From Verrucomicrobiales bacterium (GTDB lineage Bacteria; Verrucomicrobiota; Verrucomicrobiia; Verrucomicrobiales; Akkermansiaceae), in assembly GCA_002729295.1 (NCBI GenBank), contig PBTU01000057.1, positions 1 to 19,849 of the forward strand: DNA of 19,849 bases, read 5' to 3'. The position numbers and the translations under genes were made by a program. Under the pieces are notes generated by a model, which searched no databases, was not told where the DNA came from, and was given only the letters and a program-made list of their open reading frames with translations. Every line of letters starts with the position of its first letter. Position 1 is the first letter of the stretch. Shown here in pieces: positions 1-6,434 of this stretch.

Positions 1-93
1 GGCGAGAAGTATGCCGGCGGTGAGCCCGCCGGGGCCAGCGCCAATGATGATGATGCGTTTGTTCAAAATACCGAATTGTTTCCGCCTGATCAT
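1..93 (-). CDS. FAD-dependent oxidoreductase, N-terminal fragment (phytoene desaturase-like), cut by window edge
   Basis: Only the first 31 codons are in the window; the gene continues past base 1. Reading from the ATG at 91-93, the peptide has a short basic leader, then a run of isoleucines (residues 14-17) followed by GAGPGGLTAG (18-27). This is the beta1-loop-alphaA dinucleotide-binding motif GxGxxG with the downstream hydrophobic pattern of FAD/NAD(P) flavoproteins. The wording around the motif is close to CrtI/phytoene-desaturase-type and related amine-oxidase-superfamily enzymes, but 31 residues cannot fix the substrate. It lies downstream of pabB on the same strand, with about 216 bases between them. 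No Shine-Dalgarno precedes the ATG, which is normal in this window. A TTG at residue 10 is an alternative start. Confidence 0.75.
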   Translation of the reverse strand, partial: MIRRKQFGILNKRIIIIGAGPGGLTAGILLA

Positions 94-309
94 ACAATCT
101 GATGCCAACTACGCAAGGTATGGAGGTTGGGGTGTTCCCAACTTGATTCGCTCTGTGTTGATTCTCCTTCCTCCTTGGCGTTTTTTCTTAAGGATTGACT
201 GGATCAATGAACTCTGGGCGATGGTGAAGAGGGTCGCGAGGACGAGCCTTAGTGATTGCATCATGGGGGGAGAAACCCATGATGGAGATCTGTTCAAATT
301 TAATTTGTG
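94..309. other. pabB-oxidoreductase spacer with inverted repeat and possible small ORF
   Basis: This spacer contains a perfect 9-bp inverted repeat, CATCATGGG (259-267) and CCCATGATG (276-284), with an 8-base loop, starting about 25 bases after the pabB stop on the - strand. It has no following U-run, so it is not a clear intrinsic terminator. A - strand frame from TTG 297 or ATG 264 to a stop at 109 would encode a 51-62 residue peptide with one hydrophobic stretch followed by a basic tail. It would fit tightly between the neighbours, 12 bases after the pabB stop and 15 before the oxidoreductase ATG. I recognise no family and do not call it a gene. Confidence 0.35.
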
Positions 310-1551
310 CTAGCCGAGAGCTAGTCTGACGCCGCGGGCCTTGTGCTCTGTTTCTTCGAACTCTGCTTTGGGATCCGAGTCGGCGACGATGCCGGCGCCG
401 ACGTGGTAGTCCAGGTGGCCAGCTTCGTGAATGAGGGTGCGGATGGCGATGTTGAATTGGGATTCGCCGTTAAAGCCGAGGTAGCCGATGGCGCCTGTAT
501 AAAGGCCGCGATTGACGGGTTCCAGTTCGGAGATGATTTCGGTGGCACGTTTTTTAGGCGCTCCGGTGATGGAGCCACCGGGGAAGCAGGCGCTGAGGGC
601 GGCGGTGGGGGTAAATTTATCGCGCAGGGTGCCGCGGATGGTGGAGACGAGATGGTGGACGTGCTCGAGTTTTTCGTGTTGGAGCATGTCGGTGACCTGG
701 ACGGAGCCGAATTCGCAAACCTGGCCGAGGTCGTTGCGGAGGAGGTCGGTGATCATGACGAGCTCGGCGGTTTCTTTTTCGGACCGTTGCAGGTCGAAGG
801 CAGAGCGGGAGTCAAGTTCGGGGTCGGCGAAGCGGGGACGGGTTCCTTTGATGGGCCGGGTTTCGATTTCGCGCCCGGAGAAACGAAGGAAGGTTTCGGG
901 TGACGACGAGAGGACCTCGCGCCCGGCGAGATTCATGTAAGTGGCAACCGGAGCGGGAGAGGAGCTGCGGAGCTTTTCATAGAGCGGAAGGAGCCCGTTG
1001 GGCGCGTGGCAGAGGGCGCGGAGTCGGCGTGAGAGATTGACTTGGTAGATGTCGCCGGCCGCGATGTATTCTTTGGCTTCCCGAACTGCGTGAATGAACT
1101 CCTTTTTGTTGAGGGAAGCATGCCAGTCGCCGAGTTGAAAGTCTGTTGGGGTGGCGGGAGTTTTCAGTTCCAGGGAAAGATTGCCGGTTTCCCACCATTC
1201 GCCGGTGCGGTGATGGTAGATGAGGAGTTCGGGGTAGACGCCGAAGGTATACTGACCGTTGTAATCGACCCAACCGCAGGCCGCGCCGGCAGGGAAGCCA
1301 AAATCGCGTCCCTGGTTTTGCCATTTGGCAAGGGATTGATTGAGGGTAGCGTGATCGGCGATGTCGCCCTTCAGAATATCGACGGGGCGAGCTCCGATGA
1401 TGGAGAGGGGCGGGGTGTGGTTGGTGGGGAGGTTGCCGACGGTGTCAAAGAAAACAAGGTCCGGAAGGTGGGCAAGCTGCCGGACGAGATCTCCTGGGTC
1501 GCCAACCAGGGGGGCAAGCCGGGGAGCGAGGGTCGGAGGAATGCCGATCAC
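310..1551 (-). CDS. pabB: Aminodeoxychorismate synthase component I (PabB-type chorismate-binding enzyme)
   Basis: A 413-residue chorismate-utilising enzyme. It converts chorismate with ammonia (from a PabA glutaminase) to 4-amino-4-deoxychorismate in the cytosolic folate pathway. Visible family motifs are GDIYQVNLS (166-174), PIKGT (233-237), ELVMITDLLRNDL (263-275), the FPGGSITGAPK block (323-333), and a GAGIVADSDP segment followed by an acidic EEFE/ETEHK stretch near the C-terminus. The Lys in PIKGT (K235) is what distinguishes PabB from anthranilate synthase TrpE, which has PIAGT there. The start is GTG at 1549-1551. The frame stays open upstream to about 1686 but offers no ATG, GTG or TTG, so this is the most upstream plausible start. 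No pabA or pabC is adjacent. The gene diverges from the TPR gene with about 100 bases between them. Confidence 0.92.
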   Translation of the reverse strand: MIGIPPTLAPRLAPLVGDPGDLVRQLAHLPDLVFFDTVGNLPTNHTPPLSIIGARPVDILKGDIADHATLNQSLAKWQNQGRDFGFPAGAACGWVDYNGQYTFGVYPELLIYHHRTGEWWETGNLSLELKTPATPTDFQLGDWHASLNKKEFIHAVREAKEYIAAGDIYQVNLSRRLRALCHAPNGLLPLYEKLRSSSPAPVATYMNLAGREVLSSSPETFLRFSGREIETRPIKGTRPRFADPELDSRSAFDLQRSEKETAELVMITDLLRNDLGQVCEFGSVQVTDMLQHEKLEHVHHLVSTIRGTLRDKFTPTAALSACFPGGSITGAPKKRATEIISELEPVNRGLYTGAIGYLGFNGESQFNIAIRTLIHEAGHLDYHVGAGIVADSDPKAEFEETEHKARGVRLALG

Positions 1552-1614
1552 AGAAATAGAAATAGCGTGGGTTTCCGCGAGTGCAAGGCTCTCTTGTCCG
1601 CCAAAGTCCTCCCG

Positions 1615-1643
1615 TTGACATGCCCCACAAGGAGCGGTAAAGT
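1615..1643 (+). promoter_or_regulatory. Sigma70-type promoter of the TPR/pseudokinase unit
   Basis: A perfect -35 hexamer TTGACA (1615-1620), a spacer of exactly 17 bp, and a -10 hexamer TAAAGT (1638-1643; 4 of 6 matches to TATAAT). Initiation 6-8 bases downstream would fall at about 1649-1651, two to four bases before the ATG at 1653, so the transcript would be leaderless or nearly so. It is the best promoter match I found in the window. Confidence 0.7.
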
Positions 1644-1652
1644 CTGGGCTCG

Positions 1653-2867
1653 ATGAGCGCAGCCGATAAAAATCACAAGCCTAACCTGGGAGTCTTTCAT
1701 GTTTCATGTTGGATATTGGGCCTAGTGGCATTTGTGCAATTGATGTCAATTGGCGCGGCGATGGCTTTGAAAGGGACGACCAAGCCGGACGTGGAGACCA
1801 AGGTGGTCACGGAATATGTTGTGGTCCCTCGACCAACGCCGGTTCGGGTCAAGCCACCGAAAGATGCGCCGAAGAAAGAAGCAGCCGAGGAGCCGGTATT
1901 TGATCCTTTGTTATTGCCGGATTTAGATACTTTCAACATTCCGCCGGTTCCCAAGGCAATGGATGTGGCTCCGCCGATCAAGAATCCCATCGTCGAGAGA
2001 TTGATCGAGGAAGCCCGTGAGGCTCGCATCACGGGTGATTTGGTGCTGGCCCAGACCAAGCTCAACGAAGCGGAGCATCTCGAAGGAGAGAATGCGAATG
2101 TGCTTTACGATTTGGCGGTGAACTTCGATGCCCTGCGGGTTTATGACAAGGCAGATGAGTATTACATAAGGGTTGTGCAGCTGGGGCCGGTCGAAGGAGG
2201 GTCGCTATTTGCCAAGGCTTCTGCGAAAATTGAGCGAGGCAGGATTGCAGACTTGAAAGGCTTGGCCTCATTGGGCTTGGTTCGCAAATCGTCGCCCAGA
2301 CGTGTGGCGGGCGGGGAGCGGCGTACGGTGATGATGCCGGTCTCGGTGGCTCCCGGGAAGGAATTTGACCCCAAGCTTCTTGATCCGAGGATGAATTTCT
2401 TTGAGGAGGTGGACGGAAAGATCCAGCCAGCCGTGATTACCCCTGATGGTTCGGGTTTCGAGTGGGTCAGCGCGCCGGTGAATTGGGACGATGGCGAGGA
2501 GCTGGCGGAAGTGTGGTATTTCGTGCCCGATCAAGATGTGCGAGAGGCCTATTTTTCGGGCGAGCGTAAGTTTTATGGCATGGTGGTGGAGCTATACTAC
2601 GATGGACGCTTGGTCGATATGATGGCTCAGCCGCGGACCTTAATTAAGGAAATGTCCTATTCTAAAGGGCCGGAGGAAGGGTGGGATGAGGATATTAGCC
2701 CGATTCTGGAGATGATTGAAAATGCCAACGGAACCCTTCTTCCTTCCCAGGGTGATTATGTGGAGCCGGTTGATCCTGAGAATTTGCCCAATTGGGATGG
2801 TCCGTCGATTCCAAAGACAAATCTGGCTCCAATTGCTCCAGAAACCTTGCCGAATGGGGATGAGTAA
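1653..2867 (+). CDS. Membrane-anchored TPR-like protein of unknown function
   Basis: A 404-residue protein that I cannot assign to a named family. Residues 1-13 are polar, residues 14-38 form one strongly hydrophobic segment (signal anchor or uncleaved signal), and residues 58-110 are rich in Pro, Lys and acidic residues. Residues 112-175 form paired amphipathic helices whose spacing (EAREARITGDLVLAQ, then NVLYDLAVNFDAL, then YDKADEYYIRVVQLGP) resembles TPR repeats. A segment of about 200-340 looks beta-rich, and the tail is acidic and Pro-rich. The body is therefore probably outside the cytoplasmic membrane. The start is supported by the promoter just upstream and by the position of the membrane segment. 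It is followed after 25 bases by the pseudokinase-FGE gene on the same strand, so the two are probably co-transcribed. TPR modules usually mediate protein contacts; the partner is unknown. Confidence 0.75.
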   Translation: MSAADKNHKPNLGVFHVSCWILGLVAFVQLMSIGAAMALKGTTKPDVETKVVTEYVVVPRPTPVRVKPPKDAPKKEAAEEPVFDPLLLPDLDTFNIPPVPKAMDVAPPIKNPIVERLIEEAREARITGDLVLAQTKLNEAEHLEGENANVLYDLAVNFDALRVYDKADEYYIRVVQLGPVEGGSLFAKASAKIERGRIADLKGLASLGLVRKSSPRRVAGGERRTVMMPVSVAPGKEFDPKLLDPRMNFFEEVDGKIQPAVITPDGSGFEWVSAPVNWDDGEELAEVWYFVPDQDVREAYFSGERKFYGMVVELYYDGRLVDMMAQPRTLIKEMSYSKGPEEGWDEDISPILEMIENANGTLLPSQGDYVEPVDPENLPNWDGPSIPKTNLAPIAPETLPNGDE

Positions 2868-2892
2868 GCTAACCAGCTCGGATTCGAATTAG

Positions 2893-4422
2893 ATGAGTTC
2901 CTCCGAAAGACGACAAGAAGGAGAAACGGTAGGAGGATACCGTCTCGTGAAACTTGTCAGCGAAGGTCATTCGACCCGCTTGTGGCAAGCGGAGCAGGTG
3001 TCGATGAACCGCACTGTGATGCTGGAAATGCTCAAACAGGAGGCGGCCATGGATCCCTCATGGATTAGTGCTTTTCTTGCGGATGTGCGGGCGAAGGCTT
3101 TGGTAAAGCACCCCGGAATTGGGGCTGTTTACGAGGCCGTTTGCAATGATGATGCGACCTACTTTGCCCGAGAGCGTCTCGAGGGAGCAGATTTGGAAGA
3201 ACTCCATGATCAGGGGAAGCAATACAAGCCCTTGGAGGTGGTGATCCTTCTGGATCAGATTGCCACTGCGATGCGTCACCTTGAAGCGATGGGAATGGCT
3301 TCGGTGGAGATGGGACTGCATCACATCATTATCGATAAGGATAATACGGTCCGCATGATGAACCTCGCGGTCGATGGGAAGCCCGATGTAACATTGGGAA
3401 CAATTGCCAAGCAACTGCTGGGCGCGATTTTTGGCGATATGTTGTCTCGTGGAGAGCCCGGATCGATTAGGGTGAATTCATTGTTAGGGTTTATGGCTGA
3501 TTTGGAGCGACAGCATCCTTTATCTTGGCGGCAGATTCAGGAGCTGTCCCAGCAGGTGCGGGGGCAATTGGAGGGGACGGATGAATCGGCGCAGGAGGCC
3601 CAGGCTTCGATGACTCAGCCTGTAGAGGTTGCTCCTGTGCCACGCTCTAACCGTGCAGCGACCGTTGCTGCAATCGTTGCCGGGATTGTGGTTTTTGGGG
3701 CATTAATTTACTTTCTTAGTCAGGGTGCGGGCAAGATTTCCCCGGATACCGATGATTCGATCAAGGGAGCCGGTCCGGTTTGGATTTCCATCCCGATTGG
3801 TCAGGTGGAGATTCACGGGGGGCGAACGGTGAATTTGGAAAAGGGGATTTCGATGAGTAAGACGGAAGTTACCCTGTCGCAGTATGCGCGATTCCTCGAT
3901 GAGTTGGAAATCGGAGGCCCGGCGGTGGCACGGAGTTACGATCACTCGGATCAACCTGTGGAGAAGTCTGATCATTTCCCGGATGATTGGGAAAATTTGT
4001 GGGAAGCAGCCCAAAAGGGAGGAGAATGGAACGGGCGTCGGGTCTTTGCCCAATGCCCGGTTGTAGGGATTGATTGGTGGGATGCCTGGGCCTATTGCCA
4101 GTGGGAGGGCTCCCGACTTCCTGCGATGGACGAATGGGCGGCGGCGGCTCATTATGAGGGCGCTCCGGAGAAAATCTCGGACTGGGGCCCGGCGGATTCG
4201 TCTCCAGATGACCTAACTGGTGTCGGTTTGGTGGGCATGGCCGGTAACGTCCGGGAATGGACGCGTGACCCGGAATTGAACCCGGCATTTCAACTCAGTC
4301 CGAAGAAGCCGGTCGCCGCCGGAGGCTCGTTTAAAAACCCAGATCAGGGAGTAGCAAGTCGTGAATGGTTGGAGGATCGAAACGTCCGTCGGCATGATCT
4401 GGGATTCCGAACGGCGCATTAG
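2893..4422 (+). CDS. Pseudokinase - TM - formylglycine-generating-enzyme-like (SUMF1/FGE) fusion
   Basis: A 509-residue three-part protein. Residues about 14-190 follow a Ser/Thr kinase fold but have lost its chemistry. The VAIK-type Lys is absent (VMLEML, 42-47), the HRDLKPxN loop is replaced around 138-148 (EMGLHHIIID), and DFG is replaced by MNLA. Residues 255-276 form a transmembrane helix. Residues about 297-508 are a SUMF1/FGE-sulfatase domain: SKTEVTLSQYARFL, PVVGIDWWDAWAYCQW, SRLPAMDEW, GNVREW, GGSF and the terminal LGFRT are all recognisable. The catalytic Cys pair of true formylglycine-generating enzymes (RxxxRC region after GGSF) is missing, so sulfatase maturation is unlikely and a binding or regulatory role is more probable. 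The orientation implies a cytoplasmic pseudokinase and an exported FGE-like domain. It sits 25 bases after the TPR gene. Confidence 0.85.
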   Translation: MSSSERRQEGETVGGYRLVKLVSEGHSTRLWQAEQVSMNRTVMLEMLKQEAAMDPSWISAFLADVRAKALVKHPGIGAVYEAVCNDDATYFARERLEGADLEELHDQGKQYKPLEVVILLDQIATAMRHLEAMGMASVEMGLHHIIIDKDNTVRMMNLAVDGKPDVTLGTIAKQLLGAIFGDMLSRGEPGSIRVNSLLGFMADLERQHPLSWRQIQELSQQVRGQLEGTDESAQEAQASMTQPVEVAPVPRSNRAATVAAIVAGIVVFGALIYFLSQGAGKISPDTDDSIKGAGPVWISIPIGQVEIHGGRTVNLEKGISMSKTEVTLSQYARFLDELEIGGPAVARSYDHSDQPVEKSDHFPDDWENLWEAAQKGGEWNGRRVFAQCPVVGIDWWDAWAYCQWEGSRLPAMDEWAAAAHYEGAPEKISDWGPADSSPDDLTGVGLVGMAGNVREWTRDPELNPAFQLSPKKPVAAGGSFKNPDQGVASREWLEDRNVRRHDLGFRTAH

Positions 4423-4518
4423 AAGATTGTGAATAATCTGATTTTCTGCCCGGAAATTGGCCGAATATTCGGATGACTAAACTATCCTGGATCCTTGTAA
4501 CCACGGGCAAAAATGGAC

Positions 4519-4538
4519 TTTGTGAAATTTTTCACAAA
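4519..4538. promoter_or_regulatory. CRP/FNR-family-like operator upstream of the atp operon
   Basis: TTTGTGAAATTTTTCACAAA is a perfect inverted repeat of 9 bp with a 2-base centre, 68 bases before the atpB ATG. It contains TGTGA (4521-4525), six bases, then TCACA (4532-4536), which is exactly the consensus half-site arrangement for CRP-type regulators. No convincing -35/-10 pair follows; weak candidates are TTCGAC (4539-4544) and CATAGG (4562-4567). That would suit a promoter needing an activator bound near -41 to -45. The symmetry is seen directly; the identity of the regulator is inferred. Confidence 0.5.
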
Positions 4539-4605
4539 TTCGACTTGAATGAAGTTAAGCTCATAGGTAGACCCCTCGCGTGTTCCGGAATCGGGACGGA
4601 TACCG

Positions 4606-5481
4606 ATGCAGGGTTTTCTTCGTACATTTCCAGCCGCGGTTGTGGTTTTTTTCGCAACGGCTTCTGCGGCTTTCGCAGCTGGAGGGCATAAGATGCCTCT
4701 CAACGCAGAATCTGTTACCGACAGCTTCCTCGGTATCTTCACCAACTCATCGATCATGGTATGGTTTTCCACCCTCCTGATCGTTCTCTTTTGTCGGGCT
4801 GCAGCGGGCAAGATCACCATGGTTCCCGCTGGACTCCAAAACTTTGCCGAGTGGCTGATTGAAGGCCTCTACAATTTCTTCGGAAGCCTTTTAGGAGATC
4901 ACCTCGTTAAGAAGACCTTCTGGTTCTTTGGAGGTACGTTCCTTTTTATTCTGGTTAATAACTGGCTCGCGCTGATGCCCGGTGTTGGAACTTTGGGTTG
5001 GGATATTGAATACGATGGTGGTGGAAGTCATTATCTCCCTTTGCTCCGCGGTGGCAATGCTGACCTCAATATGACATCTGCAATGGCCGTGACCTTCATG
5101 GCGGTCTGGACTTTCTGGGCCTATCAGGAGAACGGCATCAAAGGATTCGTCGCGCACATCTTCGCTCCCAAAGGAAAATTCCAAGGCATCATGATGAAAA
5201 TCATGATCGTGGTATTTTTCATGGTAGGAATTCTGGAAGTCATCTCTATCCTGATTCGCCCGATTGCATTGAGTTTCCGACTCTTCGGCAATATCTATGG
5301 CGGGGAGCAAACTCTTGAGAAGCTCATGATGCTCGTGCCTGAGAACCTGGCTTTCCTTCCCGCTCTTCCTTTCTGCTTTATGGAGATTCTCGTGGGTCTC
5401 ATTCAAGCTCTCGTCTTTTCGCTCCTAGCCGCCATTTTCCTGAATCTTATTTGCGATCACGGCGACGAAGAGCATCACTAA
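4606..5481 (+). CDS. atpB: F-type ATP synthase subunit a
   Basis: The 291-residue membrane subunit a of Fo, which forms the two proton half-channels beside the c-ring. The essential Arg is R225 in SFRLFGNIYGGE (223-234), and the partner helix carries GLIQALVF with Q267. NADLNMTSAMAVTF (151-164) is also typical of the family. Several hydrophobic helices are evident from residue 50 on. The first 25 residues look like a cleavable signal peptide (basic start, hydrophobic core, ASAAFAAG), an extension seen in some bacterial a subunits. The gene opens the operon; no atpI-like gene precedes it. There is no clear Shine-Dalgarno. Eight bases after the TAA begins a strong RNA hairpin in front of atpE. 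Confidence 0.97.
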   Translation: MQGFLRTFPAAVVVFFATASAAFAAGGHKMPLNAESVTDSFLGIFTNSSIMVWFSTLLIVLFCRAAAGKITMVPAGLQNFAEWLIEGLYNFFGSLLGDHLVKKTFWFFGGTFLFILVNNWLALMPGVGTLGWDIEYDGGGSHYLPLLRGGNADLNMTSAMAVTFMAVWTFWAYQENGIKGFVAHIFAPKGKFQGIMMKIMIVVFFMVGILEVISILIRPIALSFRLFGNIYGGEQTLEKLMMLVPENLAFLPALPFCFMEILVGLIQALVFSLLAAIFLNLICDHGDEEHH

Positions 5482-5489
5482 AAATTTCG

Positions 5490-5522
5490 CCGGTCGGACC
5501 ATGGGCAAACCGTGGCGGCCGG
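5490..5522 (+). promoter_or_regulatory. Strong RNA hairpin between atpB and atpE
   Basis: CCGGTCG (5490-5496) pairs with CGGCCGG (5516-5522), and after a GA bulge CCATGG (5499-5504) pairs with CCGTGG (5510-5515) around the loop GCAAA. That makes 13 pairs, two of them G-U. No U-run follows, so it is not a terminator. It is followed by an unstructured A/C-rich stretch leading to the atpE start. A role in mRNA processing, stability or atpE translation is inferred. Confidence 0.55.
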
Positions 5523-5559
5523 AGTTAAAAACAAAAACCAAACCAAAACAACCAAGACA

Positions 5560-5790
5560 ATGTTTACTGAATTGTTCGCAATGTTCTCACTTCTTGCTGA
5601 GATCGACCTCAAGTCTGTTCACGTCGGCCTCGCAGCTGTCGGTGGTGGAATCGGCATCGGCTTTCTGGGCCGTGGAGCCGCTGAAGCAACTGGACGTAAC
5701 CCAGGCGCCGCTACTCCGATCCTCGTGATCTCGATTATTCTTGCAGCTCTTATTGAGGGTATCTTCATCCTCTCGGCCTTCGCCGTTTAA
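5560..5790 (+). CDS. atpE: F-type ATP synthase subunit c
   Basis: The 76-residue c subunit, a helical hairpin that oligomerises into the rotor ring of Fo. Helix 1 contains the Gly-rich GGGIGIGFLG (28-37), the polar loop has RNP (46-48), and helix 2 carries the ion-binding Glu E66 in LAALIEGIFI. The residue after Glu is Gly, and helix 1 lacks the Gln typical of Na+-binding rings, so a proton-coupled ring is expected. A longer frame opens at GTG 5512 but would start inside the upstream hairpin with an A/C-rich, low-complexity leader, so I chose ATG 5560. ATG 5581 (69 residues, starting MFSLLAE) is an alternative. It is the only cistron in the operon bordered on both sides by strong hairpins. 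Confidence 0.95.
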   Translation: MFTELFAMFSLLAEIDLKSVHVGLAAVGGGIGIGFLGRGAAEATGRNPGAATPILVISIILAALIEGIFILSAFAV

Positions 5791-5799
5791 GTGTTTTTA

Positions 5800-5823
5800 C
5801 CGCGCTTCCTGCGGGAAGCGCGG
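5800..5823 (+). terminator. Intra-operon hairpin after atpE (attenuator or 3'-end stabiliser)
   Basis: CCGCGCTTCC (5800-5809) and GGAAGCGCGG (5814-5823) form a perfect 10-bp stem closed by the tetraloop TGCG, a UNCG-class loop on a C-G pair. A pyrimidine-rich tract with short T-runs follows. It lies 9 bases after the atpE stop and before atpF. Since atpF-C must still be expressed, partial termination or protection of the upstream message from 3' exonucleases is more likely than full termination. Confidence 0.65.
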
Positions 5824-5869
5824 ACCTTTTCCTTAATTCTTTTTCTAAGTTACACCACCCACAAGTCAC

Positions 5870-6406
5870 ATGTTCACACTTCTCGCAGAAGCCGGAGGCC
5901 TCGCTGACACCGCAAAAGAGATCGGCCGGACTTTCGGCTGGAAAGCACCTTTGTTCATCGCACAGGTAGTTAATTTTGCCCTGGTGCTGTATGTCCTCAA
6001 GAGATTTGCCTTTGGCCCGATCCAAGAGATCCTTGAAAAGCGGAAGAATCGTATCGCCGATGGTGAGGCCAAACTCGAAGAGATCGAGCAGAAGCTTGCT
6101 GACAGCGAACAAGAAAAGGCCGCTCTCCTTGAAGCGGCCAACGAGGACGCCAAGCGCCTTGTAGATGAAGCCAAAGAGAGCGCTGCCGCCCTCGCGGAGA
6201 AAAAATCCCAGGAGGCCGTTGCCCAGGCTCAAAATATTCTCGCCAAAGCTGAGGAAGCATCCAGAGCCGAAGCCGCCGCACTCAAAGCGGAGATCAAAAA
6301 GGAATTCGGCCGCCTCGTTGTCGAAACCACCACGCAAGTTACCGGTAAGACCCTCAATGCTACCGATCAGAAACGCATCAATAAGGAGGCGCTCTCCAGC
6401 TTGTAA
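5870..6406 (+). CDS. atpF: F-type ATP synthase subunit b
   Basis: The 178-residue b subunit, the peripheral stalk that ties Fo to F1 and keeps the alpha3beta3 head from rotating. There is one membrane helix (about residues 29-47, APLFIAQVVNFALVLYVL), then FGPIQEILEKRKNRI, the usual post-membrane segment. A long Ala/Glu/Lys-rich heptad-like helix (about 55-155) gives the coiled-coil dimer, and the C-terminal segment contacts delta. A short amphipathic N-terminus (MFTLLAEAGG) precedes the membrane helix and resembles the beginning of AtpE. The start follows an A/C-rich leader without Shine-Dalgarno. Only one b-type gene is present, so a b2 homodimer is expected. Confidence 0.95.
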   Translation: MFTLLAEAGGLADTAKEIGRTFGWKAPLFIAQVVNFALVLYVLKRFAFGPIQEILEKRKNRIADGEAKLEEIEQKLADSEQEKAALLEAANEDAKRLVDEAKESAAALAEKKSQEAVAQAQNILAKAEEASRAEAAALKAEIKKEFGRLVVETTTQVTGKTLNATDQKRINKEALSSL

Positions 6407-6434
6407 AATTCATTTCGTCAATTTTTAACACCAG

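Noticed and set aside
343..903. 186-codon Gly/Val/Glu-rich + strand frame opposite pabB
   Set aside because: It is antisense to clearly conserved pabB motifs and its composition is what the complement of a GC-rich gene yields; no domain is seen.
1552..1686. Upstream extension of the pabB frame containing PCGAC, which recalls the cytidine deaminase zinc motif
   Set aside because: The stretch has no usable start codon, would lie over the divergent promoter, and shows no other deaminase motif, so it is probably chance.
4461..4472. Perfect 12-base palindrome CCGAATATTCGG upstream of atpB
   Set aside because: Too short to stand out in 20 kb and with no matching second copy or promoter nearby; the CRP-like site is far stronger.
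4473..4691. 72-codon + strand frame in front of and overlapping atpB, considered as atpI
   Set aside because: No membrane helices or AtpI-like pattern, and it overlaps the atpB start in another frame.
5512..5559. Longer atpE start adding 16 residues
   Set aside because: The added residues are K/T/N/Q low complexity, the GTG lies within the strong hairpin, and c subunits do not carry such leaders.
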